From CAYLOP01 sp964385305 (GTDB lineage Bacteria > Chloroflexota > Anaerolineae > Anaerolineales > E44-bin32), in the NCBI GenBank assembly GCA_964385305.1, contig CAYLOP010000031.1:1-25390 (forward strand): DNA of 25,390 bases, written 5' to 3'. Every line of letters starts with the position of its first letter. Positions within the stretch are counted from its first letter, which is position 1. The notes below the pieces were generated by a model, which had not been told where the DNA came from, made no database searches, and saw only the letters and a list, made by a program, of their open reading frames with translations. This document shows positions 14,410 through 21,650 of the stretch, in pieces. Made by a program: the position numbers and the translations under genes.

Positions 14410-14646
14410 ATGGTTGATTTCACGTTGGAGTGGGTATTTCTTTGCCCACGTTGTTTGACAGCTGCCGATATGCCAGGTGATTGCTCTGTATGTGGGACGC
14501 ATAGGGTGGGTTGCCGACCAGGAGATCCGGATGACCCATGCCGGCGTCCCTTGATCGACTCCCAGGGTCGTATCCGCACACGGGCGCCGCGATGGTGGCT
14601 GAATCATACGGTAGCACGGCTAGCAGAAATTCTAGAAACGGATTGA
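14410..14646 (+). CDS. Small zinc-ribbon protein of unknown function
   Basis: The 78-residue product carries two cysteine pairs, CPRC (12-15) and CSVC (25-28), plus a further Cys35 and Cys44, which is the spacing of a rubredoxin-like or zinc-ribbon knuckle. The segment between has MPGDCSVCG, like the PGxCPxCG turn of other zinc ribbons. The C-terminal half is Arg/Trp-rich and ends in a short helix. A very strong AAGGAGGGGTG ribosome binding site and clean spacing make it a real gene. It lies 26 bases before trxB and probably shares its transcript. I do not recognise the family. Confidence 0.65.
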   Translation: MVDFTLEWVFLCPRCLTAADMPGDCSVCGTHRVGCRPGDPDDPCRRPLIDSQGRIRTRAPRWWLNHTVARLAEILETD

Positions 14647-14672
14647 TCGAGTAAGTATTAAGTGAGGGACCC

Positions 14673-15596
14673 ATGCAAAAAGAGAATGTCGTTATTATCG
14701 GTTCAGGCCCGGCGGGTCTCACGGCTGCACTCTATACTGCACGCGCCAATTTAAATCCGCTTGTCATATCGGGCAGTCAACTTGGCGGGCAGATATCAAT
14801 CACCAACGAGGTAGAGAATTACCCCGGATTCCCGGAAGGCACGACGGGGCCGGAATTGGTCGATGCTATGCAAAAGCAAGCTGAGCGTTTCGGGGCGCGC
14901 ATCCTGATCGATGAGGTCACGGCGGTGGAGTTTGATGCAGGATCACCATTTGGCATTAAGACGCACAGCGAAGAGTATGAATCAAAAGCCGCCATTGTGT
15001 GTGTAGGTGCTTCCCCCAAGCGCTTAGATGTGCCAGGTGAGGAAGAATTCATTGGGCGAGGTGTCTCCTTCTGTGCTACGTGTGACGGGTTCTTCTTTCG
15101 TGACAAGGATGTAGTTGTGGTTGGGGGGGGCGACAGCGCCTTGGAAGAAGGACTCTTTCTGACTCGCTTTGCAAATCATGTAAAGATCATCCATCGTCGC
15201 GACGAGTTGCGCGCAGGTGAGGCGCTTAAGCAGCGCGCGCTAAAGCACGAGAAGATCAGTTTCCTATGGGACACCGTGGTCGATGAAATTGGGGGCGATG
15301 GCAAGGTAGAGAAAGTTCTCCTTCGCAACGTTAAAACCGAGGAAACCAGCGAGATGGCCACTGATGGCGTCTTCATTTTTATTGGGCATTTCCCAAATTC
15401 TGGGATTTTCGAGGGCCAGTTGGCGCTGGACGAACGCGGCTATTTGATCACCGATGCACACATGCGTACCAGTGTGCCAGGTGTGTTTGCTGCGGGAGAG
15501 ATCCAGGACCCCATCTATCGGCAGATCGCGACGTCGGTAGGTCAGGGGTGTGGGGCTGCGATGATGGCGGAACGCTGGCTGGAGGAGCAAGAGTGA
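14673..15596 (+). CDS. trxB: Thioredoxin reductase
   Basis: The 307-residue protein is a complete low-molecular-weight thioredoxin reductase, transferring electrons from NADPH through FAD to thioredoxin or glutaredoxin-like partners. It has the FAD loop GSGPAG (10-15), the active site CATC (Cys134 and Cys137), the NADPH loop VVGGGDSALEE and the C-terminal FAD motif GVFAAGEI. A GAGGGA site precedes the ATG. It follows the zinc-ribbon gene and is three bases ahead of the hydrolase, forming a likely three-gene unit. It provides the reference against which the deleted copy at 11814 can be measured. No thioredoxin gene is present in the window. Confidence 0.93.
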   Translation: MQKENVVIIGSGPAGLTAALYTARANLNPLVISGSQLGGQISITNEVENYPGFPEGTTGPELVDAMQKQAERFGARILIDEVTAVEFDAGSPFGIKTHSEEYESKAAIVCVGASPKRLDVPGEEEFIGRGVSFCATCDGFFFRDKDVVVVGGGDSALEEGLFLTRFANHVKIIHRRDELRAGEALKQRALKHEKISFLWDTVVDEIGGDGKVEKVLLRNVKTEETSEMATDGVFIFIGHFPNSGIFEGQLALDERGYLITDAHMRTSVPGVFAAGEIQDPIYRQIATSVGQGCGAAMMAERWLEEQE

Positions 15597-15599
15597 GGC

Positions 15600-16376
15600 A
15601 TGCCTGAAGCTGCAGGATTTGCATTCGTTGAATATAGCGGTGCGGAACCCGATTCGAGGCATCCGCCGCTTGTTCTTATCCATGGCGCGGGGGGTTTGGG
15701 GTTACACTGGCCACCTGAGGTGCGACGAATGGTGGGAGAACGTGTCCTCAGCCTTGATCTCCCTGGCCACGGTTGCTCTGGTGGTCAGGGAGAGGCGACG
15801 ATTGCGGCGTATGCGGCGCGTGTGGAGGCTTGGCTGGATGCCTTGAATCTGGATCGTGCGGTGTTCGTTGGGCACTCCATGGGTGGTGCGATCGCGCTCT
15901 GGATTGCGCTGGAATACCCGTTACGGGTCGCGGGGCTGGTCCTCGTAGGGACTGGGGGACGTCTGCGGGTCCATCCGATGATCCTTGAACTCTCCGCTCG
16001 AGACGCTCGTTTTGAGAGGCTGGTGGACCACATCATTGGACAATCGTTCAGCGCACATGCGCCACCGCGCTTGGTCGACATGGCGAGAATGCGTATGGCA
16101 GAGACCTCGCCCAAAGTGTTGCATCATGATTTCGTCGCGTGTGATCAATTCGATGTCATGGATCAACTGGGCGCATTGAAGGTTCCGGTCCAGGTGATCT
16201 GCGGGCGGGAAGATGTCTTGACGCCGGAGAAATACAGCCATTACCTGGCGGAGGCTATCCCTCGAGCAAGACTGGCGCTGATTGAAGAGGCTGGGCACAT
16301 GGTTATGCTCGAGAAGCCCAAGCAAGTGGCGGATGTCATTCTGCGTTTCATGTGTGAATTCGACGGAGAAGCTTGA
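15600..16376 (+). CDS. Alpha/beta-fold hydrolase
   Basis: This 258-residue enzyme has the full catalytic set of the alpha/beta hydrolase fold: oxyanion strand LIHGAGGLGLHW, nucleophile elbow VGHSMGG (Ser93), acid in ICGREDVLTP (Asp205) and His233 in EAGHMVMLEKP. The lid region between about 125 and 180 is helical. There is no signal peptide, so it acts in the cytoplasm. Homologues include esterases, epoxide hydrolases, dehalogenases and ring-cleavage product hydrolases; the substrate cannot be told from sequence. It begins three bases after the trxB stop with a purine-rich site inside trxB, so it is co-translated or at least co-transcribed. Confidence 0.85.
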   Translation: MPEAAGFAFVEYSGAEPDSRHPPLVLIHGAGGLGLHWPPEVRRMVGERVLSLDLPGHGCSGGQGEATIAAYAARVEAWLDALNLDRAVFVGHSMGGAIALWIALEYPLRVAGLVLVGTGGRLRVHPMILELSARDARFERLVDHIIGQSFSAHAPPRLVDMARMRMAETSPKVLHHDFVACDQFDVMDQLGALKVPVQVICGREDVLTPEKYSHYLAEAIPRARLALIEEAGHMVMLEKPKQVADVILRFMCEFDGEA

Positions 16377-16396
16377 AACATCAAGAGCATAGGAAG

Positions 16397-16429
16397 ATAA
16401 AAAGGCGATCGGGTGTCACAAACTCGATC
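16397..16429 (-). terminator. Possible terminator after rdgB
   Basis: On the minus strand an 8-bp stem with one mismatch (16429-16422 and 16414-16407) is followed after three bases by TTTTTAT. It lies 30 bases past the rdgB stop, between the convergent hydrolase and rdgB genes. The mismatch and spacer make it a moderate candidate. Confidence 0.35.
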
Positions 16430-16459
16430 ATTGCGTTTGCCCCGAGGTACGAAATCGAT

Positions 16460-17059
16460 TCATGTTAGCTCGAATCTACGTTTCAGCGTTGGCATGAGCG
16501 CGCGGATCGCTCGGGCACGGTGGCTGACGCGATTCTTCTCTGCCAAACTCAGCTCTGCCATTGTCCGCTTGCTATTCTGGACGAGGAAGATTGGATCATA
16601 GCCAAAACCGCCTGTGCCGCGTTCTTCCGGGATAATTTCACCTTCACAGATCCCCTCTGCGGTATCCGCTTCCCCTGTCGGGGTGACGAGCGCCACACAG
16701 CAACGGAAGCGGGCTGTCCAGGGACGGGGGTGGGGCTGGAGCAGTTCGAGCAGTAGGCGGCGGCGATCACGGTCGGAGCGAGCGGGTCCAGCGATACGGG
16801 CGGAGCGCATGCCGGGCGCACCGCCTAACGCATCAATTTCCAGCCCGCTGTCGTCGGCCAGCGTCCACATCCCGCTGCGCAGTGCATACAATTGTGCTTT
16901 TAGGCGTGCATTCTCAGCGTATGTCTCACCGCTCTCTTCCACACGGATGTGAAGGTCAATCTCCTGGGGTGTGCGTAGATCGAGCGGCAGTGCGCTGAGC
17001 AATGCCCGCAGCTCCTGTTGTTTACCGGGGTTACCGCTGGCGAGCAATAAGATGGTCAT
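16460..17059 (-). CDS. rdgB: XTP/dITP pyrophosphatase (HAM1/RdgB)
   Basis: The 199-residue enzyme hydrolyses non-canonical purine nucleoside triphosphates (ITP, dITP, XTP) to monophosphates, cleaning the nucleotide pool. Family motifs are complete: LLASGNPGKQQEL (Ser8, Asn10 and Lys13), WTLADDSGLEIDALGGAPG with Asp70, GTGGFGYDPIF and VSHRARAIRAL. Length is normal. The ATG at 17059 follows an AGGCAGAG site. It is transcribed away from the yceD-sigA pair; the 165-base gap between them holds a 20-bp palindrome and the yceD promoter. Confidence 0.93.
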   Translation of the reverse strand: MTILLLASGNPGKQQELRALLSALPLDLRTPQEIDLHIRVEESGETYAENARLKAQLYALRSGMWTLADDSGLEIDALGGAPGMRSARIAGPARSDRDRRRLLLELLQPHPRPWTARFRCCVALVTPTGEADTAEGICEGEIIPEERGTGGFGYDPIFLVQNSKRTMAELSLAEKNRVSHRARAIRALMPTLKRRFELT

Positions 17060-17127
17060 GTCTCTGCCTTTTTGTATGGCTACTCGAACAGTACCGATCC
17101 CCCACCCATAGGTATTACCAAAGTACT

Positions 17128-17147
17128 ATACCCTATATATAGGGTAT
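17128..17147 (+). promoter_or_regulatory. 20-bp perfect palindrome between divergent rdgB and yceD
   Basis: The half-site ATACCCTATA is followed at once by its exact complement TATAGGGTAT. It sits in an AT-rich gap about 70 bases above rdgB and 46 bases above the yceD -35 box, a normal place for an operator serving one or both genes. It could also form a weak cruciform or hairpin. No regulator gene is adjacent. Confidence 0.5.
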
Positions 17148-17192
17148 TTATGTTATAAGGAATATAGTTATGTTAAGTATTAACCGTTTTTC

Positions 17193-17221
17193 TTGACCGT
17201 GCTTGCTAACTATGTTATAAT
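17193..17221 (+). promoter_or_regulatory. Strong sigma-70 promoter for yceD and sigA
   Basis: TTGACC (17193-17198) and consensus TATAAT (17216-17221) are exactly 17 bases apart. Transcription should begin near 17228, which is past the ATG at 17225. The decamer TATGTTATAA that holds this -10 also occurs at 17149-17158. Confidence 0.8.
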
Positions 17222-17224
17222 GCG

Positions 17225-17776
17225 ATGGCTTTTTTGGAAACTCTTTTGCGAGGTGGTGTGCGCCTGAATAGCCAGCATGTGTTGCGGCTAAATGTCGGTT
17301 TCTTGCTCAACAAGAACACCGGTTACAGCCGCAACTTTGAGTTTGATGAGCCTGCCGTCCGGCTTGGCGATGACCTGGATCTGACAGACTTGCGCGGCGC
17401 AATCCAGCTGACACGCACTGGCGAAGGATTGTATGCCCATGGGAGCTTGGAAGCTTCTACCACCCTTGATTGCGTCCGCTGCCTTACGCCGTATCAACAG
17501 ACTTTGAAGCTTGAATTGGATGACCTATTCGCTTTCCCTCCCGACAGGGAAAGCGATCCATTGTTATCTATACCTGAAAATGGGATTCTTGACCTCAATC
17601 CTATCGTGCGCGAATACTTTTTACTCGATATCCCAATACAACCGCTTTGCCGAAAGGATTGCAAGGGGTTATGCCCTGTGTGTGGGGAAAGTCTAAACGA
17701 AAGCGACTGCAACCACACGGAGGATGAGATAGACTCCCGGCTCGAGGCGCTAAGAGCGCTAATCGACAAAGCGTAA
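17225..17776 (+). CDS. yceD: DUF177 (YceD) protein, likely rRNA/large-subunit related
   Basis: This is a DUF177 family protein, known in E. coli as YceD and linked to 23S rRNA accumulation. Visible features are the typical opening LRLNVGFLLNKNTGYSRNFEFDE, a CVRC pair (Cys83 and Cys86) inside LDCVRCLTPYQQ, and the C-terminal PLCRKDCKGLCPVCGESLNES cluster (Cys142, 146, 150, 153). The listed ATG at 17225 gives 183 residues but lies upstream of the predicted transcription start; family homology starts near residue 19, so GTG at 17279 or TTG at 17282 (about 164 residues) is a better start, though without a good ribosome binding site. The usual partner rpmF (ribosomal protein L32) is not downstream; sigA is. 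Confidence 0.85.
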   Translation: MAFLETLLRGGVRLNSQHVLRLNVGFLLNKNTGYSRNFEFDEPAVRLGDDLDLTDLRGAIQLTRTGEGLYAHGSLEASTTLDCVRCLTPYQQTLKLELDDLFAFPPDRESDPLLSIPENGILDLNPIVREYFLLDIPIQPLCRKDCKGLCPVCGESLNESDCNHTEDEIDSRLEALRALIDKA

Positions 17777-17849
17777 TTGGTAAGTCGGTACGGGTTTCTT
17801 TTTATCGTGATAGGTGAGTGTCTCCTCTTTCATGCTCAGGAGGGCAAGC

Positions 17850-19025
17850 ATGAGTATCTCTAAACAGAGGTGGGAGAAACGAGAAGCTTTTGCGGAATTG
17901 CTCGAAAAGGGCGAATTTCAAGGCTTTATTACATCAGACGATATCCTGAGCATTTTCCCGGAGGCTGAGGATGCAGAAGAGCGCATGGAACGCCTCCAAT
18001 TATTCTTTCGTAATGCAGGGATCGAAGTTTATGAGGATCTTACGCAAGTGCCATCGCACTTGTTGGACGAGTCAAGCCTTGATGAAAAACCCCCCTTCGA
18101 TCTTAGCGCCATTTCAAGTGATGACACCGTTGGGCTCTATTTGAAAGAAATGGCACGCGTGCCACTCCTCAATCTCGAGCAAGAGGTTGACCTCGCGAAG
18201 CGTATCGAGCGGGGAAACGGTGCGGAAGAACGTCTCTACAAGCGCAATGGCAATTTATCCGCAAAACAGCGGGTGGAGTTTCAGGGCTACATCCAGGATG
18301 CGCGCAGCGCACGGGACCACCTGATCAAAGCCAACACGCGCCTGGTGGTGAGTATCGCGAAGCGCTACATGGGTCGCGGTGTGCCGTTTCTCGATCTGAT
18401 TCAGGAAGGCAACCTGGGACTCATGAAGGCGGTCGAGAAATTCGATTACCACCGGGGATATCGCTTCAGCACGTATGCGACCTGGTGGATCCGTCAGACG
18501 ATCACGCGCGCCATCGCGGACCAAGGACGTACGATACGCGTCCCGGTGCATATGTCCGACCGCATCCGCCGGTTGTACAAGGTCGCTCGCCAGCTTGAGC
18601 AAGATTTAGGGCGTAAGGCAACACCGGAGGAGATCGGTCATGTGATGGAGGTTGATTCGCGCAAGGTACAATGGATGATGCGCGTTTCCTGGAGACCCCT
18701 ATCTCTAGAAAGCCCGGTGGGGGAGGAAGAGGATACGGAACTCGGTTCATTCGTAGAGGATGAAGCCACACCAACACCCACCCAAAGCGCCTCCCAAAAC
18801 CTGCTGCGCGAGAAGATTGAGGAGGTGTTATCCACGCTGAGCCCGCGCGAGGCGCGCATCCTGCGCCTCCGATTTGGACTCCACAATGGCAGGCCGTACA
18901 CCTTAGAAGAGGTGGGACAGAAATTCGGCTTGACACGCGAGAGGATCCGTCAGATTGAGGGCAAAGCGCTTCGCCGGCTGCGGCACCCTCGCCGCTCGCG
19001 TCAACTGCGAGATTACTTGAGCTGA
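17850..19025 (+). CDS. sigA: Group-1 RNA polymerase sigma factor (RpoD/SigA)
   Basis: The 391-residue protein has all sigma-70 regions: a region 1.1-like N-terminus (AFAELLEKGEFQGFITSDDI to GIEVYEDL), region 1.2 with VGLYLKEMARVPLL, region 2 with RLVVSIAKRYMGRG and FDYHRGYRFSTYATWWIRQ (-10 recognition), region 3, and region 4 with LRLRFGL-YTLEEVGQKFGLTRERIRQIE (-35 recognition). Presence of region 1.1 and the standard region 2.4 favour the housekeeping factor, although several SigA-like paralogues can occur in one genome. The start at 17850 is set by an AGGAGGGC site; a GTG 12 codons earlier lacks one. A strong terminator follows at 19056. Confidence 0.92.
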   Translation: MSISKQRWEKREAFAELLEKGEFQGFITSDDILSIFPEAEDAEERMERLQLFFRNAGIEVYEDLTQVPSHLLDESSLDEKPPFDLSAISSDDTVGLYLKEMARVPLLNLEQEVDLAKRIERGNGAEERLYKRNGNLSAKQRVEFQGYIQDARSARDHLIKANTRLVVSIAKRYMGRGVPFLDLIQEGNLGLMKAVEKFDYHRGYRFSTYATWWIRQTITRAIADQGRTIRVPVHMSDRIRRLYKVARQLEQDLGRKATPEEIGHVMEVDSRKVQWMMRVSWRPLSLESPVGEEEDTELGSFVEDEATPTPTQSASQNLLREKIEEVLSTLSPREARILRLRFGLHNGRPYTLEEVGQKFGLTRERIRQIEGKALRRLRHPRRSRQLRDYLS

Positions 19026-19055
19026 CATAGGGATTGATCCCATCGGACAATATAA

Positions 19056-19090
19056 GAGGCGATCACTCGGTCGCCTCCCTATTTTTTTAA
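19056..19090 (+). terminator. Rho-independent terminator of sigA
   Basis: A perfect 7-bp stem, GAGGCGA (19056-19062) and TCGCCTC (19071-19077), with an 8-base loop is followed by CCTA and seven T residues. It lies 30 bases after the sigA stop. Confidence 0.9.
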
Positions 19091-19203
19091 AAAAACATGT
19101 AACTACGGACGAAGGACGAGACGTTTGTACCGGAGTTTTGCATCCTAGAAGGGTGCAAATCGCTAGACAAGGGTGTGCTTGCCATACCCAACCCTGGCGA
19201 GAC

Positions 19204-19455
19204 TTATGCGACCGCCCCGCGTCCTCCGAAGTCCTCGGGTCGCCGGCCAAGATGCCAGGTGCTTTGATCGGGCAGATATACGAGTTCGTAAACGCGCTCA
19301 TCAAGACACATAACGAGGAAATGACGCTTGCCATCCTCCTCCCATTGTCTCCCGATGGAACCGATTCGATAGCGTCGCCCCCGCCATATAAAATTCAGTG
19401 GATGGATACTGCCGTCCGGTTCGAAGCGCGCCTCGACAGCAATGGCTTTTGTCAT
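19204..19455 (-). CDS. Small protein, DUF6504-like
   Basis: This 83-residue protein contains PLNFIWRGRRYRIGSIGRQW followed by RVYELVYLPDQSTWHLGR. The pattern (F-x-W-R-G-R-x-Y then V-Y-E-L-x-Y and a W-x-L ending) is like the small DUF6504 proteins of Actinobacteria and Chloroflexota, which often sit beside DNA repair genes; the match is by recall. It starts with ATG at 19455, overlapping the pncC stop by four bases (ATGA), with GGGAGG in front, so it is coupled to pncC. Function unknown; a small single beta-barrel is likely. Confidence 0.65.
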   Translation of the reverse strand: MTKAIAVEARFEPDGSIHPLNFIWRGRRYRIGSIGRQWEEDGKRHFLVMCLDERVYELVYLPDQSTWHLGRRPEDFGGRGAVA

Positions 19456-19946
19456 GCTTCGCCTCCCAGGGTACGGAGAAGCAGGCGAAGGGCTGCATCG
19501 GCGAAATCCGACTTGTTCTCGAGGCGGTTTCCCTTAAATGTGTGATCCTCGGCAATTTCAACATCGGCGGTCGAAATGGCAACCCAGGCGTGTCCCACAG
19601 GTTTTTTCGGCTGGGCACCCCCGGGTCCGGCGATCCCAGTGACCGAGAGGCCAATATCCGTGTCGAAGGCTGAGCGTGCGCCGTTTGCCATCTCGAGCGC
19701 GGTTTGTCGGCTGACGGCTCCATAGGTGGTCAATGTGCTATGACGAACGCCCAGCAGGTTTTCCTTCGCTGGATATGCATAGGCGACGATGCCACCCTGG
19801 AAGTACGCCGAGGATCCAGGCACATTCGTGATACGGTGACTGAGCAAACCGCCTGTACAGGATTCCCCGAGTGCAAGGGTCCAGCCTCGTTCACGCAGGG
19901 CGTTGCCTGCCAGGATCTCAAGTGCTTTACGCATCGCGTTCTCCAT
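19452..19946 (-). CDS. pncC: CinA C-terminal domain protein, nicotinamide-nucleotide amidase
   Basis: The product (164 residues from the ATG at 19946) is a stand-alone CinA C-terminal domain, which deamidates nicotinamide mononucleotide to nicotinate mononucleotide in pyridine-nucleotide salvage. The signature LALGESCTGGLLSHRITNVPGSSAYFQGG, with catalytic Ser29, is intact, as are VAYAYPAKENLLGV, the DIGLSVTGIAGPGG loop and KPVGHAWVAI. The start at 19946 is chosen because GGAAG precedes it and homology begins there. An in-frame GTG at 20036 lies exactly at the predicted transcription start of a TATAAT box, so a leaderless 194-residue form is possible. Confidence 0.88.
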   Translation of the reverse strand: MENAMRKALEILAGNALRERGWTLALGESCTGGLLSHRITNVPGSSAYFQGGIVAYAYPAKENLLGVRHSTLTTYGAVSRQTALEMANGARSAFDTDIGLSVTGIAGPGGAQPKKPVGHAWVAISTADVEIAEDHTFKGNRLENKSDFADAALRLLLRTLGGEA

Positions 19947-20042
19947 GTGCAACTTCCGCATTGCTTTTGGGTGTATGTCAGGGCGAGAGATCTGAGCACG
20001 ATGGATGGCTTTCTTGAACCGCTGCAGAGCTGTCACCTTGCC

Positions 20043-20048
20043 ATTATA
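20043..20048 (-). promoter_or_regulatory. -10 box for pncC
   Basis: The minus strand has a consensus TATAAT whose predicted start point is 20036, the first base of an in-frame GTG. No good -35 box is visible at 16-18 bases. It lies beside the xseA promoter, facing away. Confidence 0.45.
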
Positions 20049-20057
20049 CCCTTGCAG

Positions 20058-20086
20058 TTGACAGTCCCCCTACCCTTGAGTATGCT
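20058..20086 (+). promoter_or_regulatory. Promoter for the xseA-xseB-PAP2 genes
   Basis: Consensus TTGACA (20058-20063) and TATGCT (20081-20086) are separated by 17 bases, giving a predicted transcription start near 20093. The -10 box contains the xseA ATG at 20082. A weaker alternative -10, TACCCT (20071-20076), would give a leaderless message starting at that ATG. Confidence 0.55.
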
Positions 20087-21341
20087 TCGCAATGTGAATC
20101 TCAATTCCCTCTTCGGGTTCGAAATACGGATATGGTCCGTCGCGGATTTGACGCGATATGTGCGTCAGATGCTTGAGAGCGACTATCGTTTGCAAGATCT
20201 GTGGGTGGCTGGGGAAGCTTCCAATGTCTCGCGTCCCGCTTCCGGTCATCTCTATTTCACCCTCAAAGATGCAGACGCCGCGCTGCGATGTGTGATGTGG
20301 CGTCCGGAAGTGGCGCGGCAGAAGCATCTACCGCAGGAGGGTGAGGCGATCGAGGTCCATGGCCGGATCAGCCTCTATGAGGCTGGTGGTCTCTATCAAC
20401 TCTATGCCGACACCATCCGAGCCGTGGGGGAAGGAGCCCGCTTTGAAGCGTTTTTGCGCTTGAAAACACTGCTAGAAGCGGAAGGACTCTTCGACCCAGC
20501 GCGAAAAAGACCCCTGCCTGCGTGGCCCAAGCGGATTGGTGTGGTGACCTCACCCACGGCTGCTGCGCTACGCGATGTTATCAACGTGCTCCGCAGGCGT
20601 TTTCCCTTGTTGGAGGTCATCCTGGCGCCCACACCGGTTCAAGGGGATGCAGCACCGGCGGGCATCGTCGCTGCGCTGCATGCGCTGAATGAACACAGCC
20701 TGCCGGATGTGATCCTCCTCGTGCGCGGTGGCGGTTCGATCGAGGATTTGTGGGCTTTCAATGAAGAGAATGTCGCCCGCGCCATTGCGGATTCCCAGGT
20801 GCCTGTAGTGACCGGGATAGGTCATGAGACCGATGTACTTATCGCCGATTTCGTTGCTGATTTGCGCGCACCGACTCCATCAGCTGCTGCGGAGCTCGTC
20901 ACGCCGTCACGAGTGGCGTTGGCTGCGGAGATCTTGGATATGCGAACGGCTTTGAGCCAAGCGTTTCAGGATCGCCTCCATGGACTGGGGCAAAGTCTTG
21001 AGAACATGCGCACGGATTTAAGGTTTGTTTCACCACATGCGCGTGTTACAAGCATGCGGCAACGTTTGGACGAACTTTCATACCGGGCCTTTCGGGCGGT
21101 GTATCATGATCTCAGGATGCAGCGCGCAGCCGTAGAGGGCTTGGCGAAAACATTACGAGCTGTGGGACCGCAAGCTGTTCTAGGTAGGGGATATGCAGTG
21201 GTCTCTCGTGTGGAGGATGGTGTACTCGTTCGTTCGGTGGCGCAGGTTGAGCCCGGAGAAGCCTTAAGCGTGCGCGTGAGCGATGGTGCGTTTGGAGCCC
21301 GCGTGACGCGCCCGAAGGCGAATGCTGAGGAGGAGCGTTAG
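20082..21341 (+). CDS. xseA: Exodeoxyribonuclease VII large subunit
   Basis: XseA is the catalytic subunit of exonuclease VII, which degrades single-stranded DNA in the cytoplasm. The 419 residues include the OB-fold start WSVADLTRYVRQMLESDYRLQDLWVAGEASN-SGHLYFTLKD, the catalytic-domain segment PKRIGVVTSPTAAALRDVINVL-RRFP, RGGGSIEDLWAFNEE, TGIGHETDVLIADFVADLRAPTPSAAAE and the C-terminal VLGRGYAVV motif. The open frame runs upstream to 19704, but that part overlaps pncC and is unrelated. The ATG at 20082 lies inside a probable -10 box and lacks a ribosome binding site; a GTG at 20094 is the next candidate. Confidence 0.92.
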   Translation: MLRNVNLNSLFGFEIRIWSVADLTRYVRQMLESDYRLQDLWVAGEASNVSRPASGHLYFTLKDADAALRCVMWRPEVARQKHLPQEGEAIEVHGRISLYEAGGLYQLYADTIRAVGEGARFEAFLRLKTLLEAEGLFDPARKRPLPAWPKRIGVVTSPTAAALRDVINVLRRRFPLLEVILAPTPVQGDAAPAGIVAALHALNEHSLPDVILLVRGGGSIEDLWAFNEENVARAIADSQVPVVTGIGHETDVLIADFVADLRAPTPSAAAELVTPSRVALAAEILDMRTALSQAFQDRLHGLGQSLENMRTDLRFVSPHARVTSMRQRLDELSYRAFRAVYHDLRMQRAAVEGLAKTLRAVGPQAVLGRGYAVVSRVEDGVLVRSVAQVEPGEALSVRVSDGAFGARVTRPKANAEEER

Positions 21342-21398
21342 CTTGCTTCAAAGTGCACGCACTGCTGATGCCCGAGAGGTTTTCACAAGGGAGGTCGT

Positions 21399-21650
21399 AT
21401 GGCGAAAGCAAAAAAGGTCGAGAAGCTGAGTTTCAAGGAAGCGTTTGAGGAGCTTGAGTCCATCGTCGCTCAGTTAGAGGCGGGCGAGCTTTTACTGGAG
21501 GATGCCCTGGCGAAATTTGAGCGCGGTCAGAATTTGGCCGATCATTGCAGTGCTCTGTTGGAGAGTGCTGAGTTGAAGTTGCGCGCACTTACGCCCGATG
21601 ATTCTGGCGCCTATACCGAAACCGAGTTTGAGATCGAGGGAGACGCGTGA
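21399..21650 (+). CDS. xseB: Exodeoxyribonuclease VII small subunit
   Basis: This 83-residue XseB binds the coiled region of XseA in multiple copies to form active exonuclease VII. The hallmark LSFKEAFEELESIVAQLEAGELLLEDALAKFERG is complete, followed by the second helix ending in LESAELKLRAL. An acidic tail of about 15 residues follows. A GGGAGG site lies four bases before the ATG. It is 57 bases after xseA and its stop overlaps the next GTG start by four bases, so all three genes probably form one operon. Confidence 0.92.
   Translation: MAKAKKVEKLSFKEAFEELESIVAQLEAGELLLEDALAKFERGQNLADHCSALLESAELKLRALTPDDSGAYTETEFEIEGDA

Noticed and set aside
19704..20081. Long N-terminal extension of the xseA open frame
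   Set aside because: It lies opposite pncC, has no family resemblance, and is Cys-rich in the way of shadow frames; the promoter for xseA lies after it.
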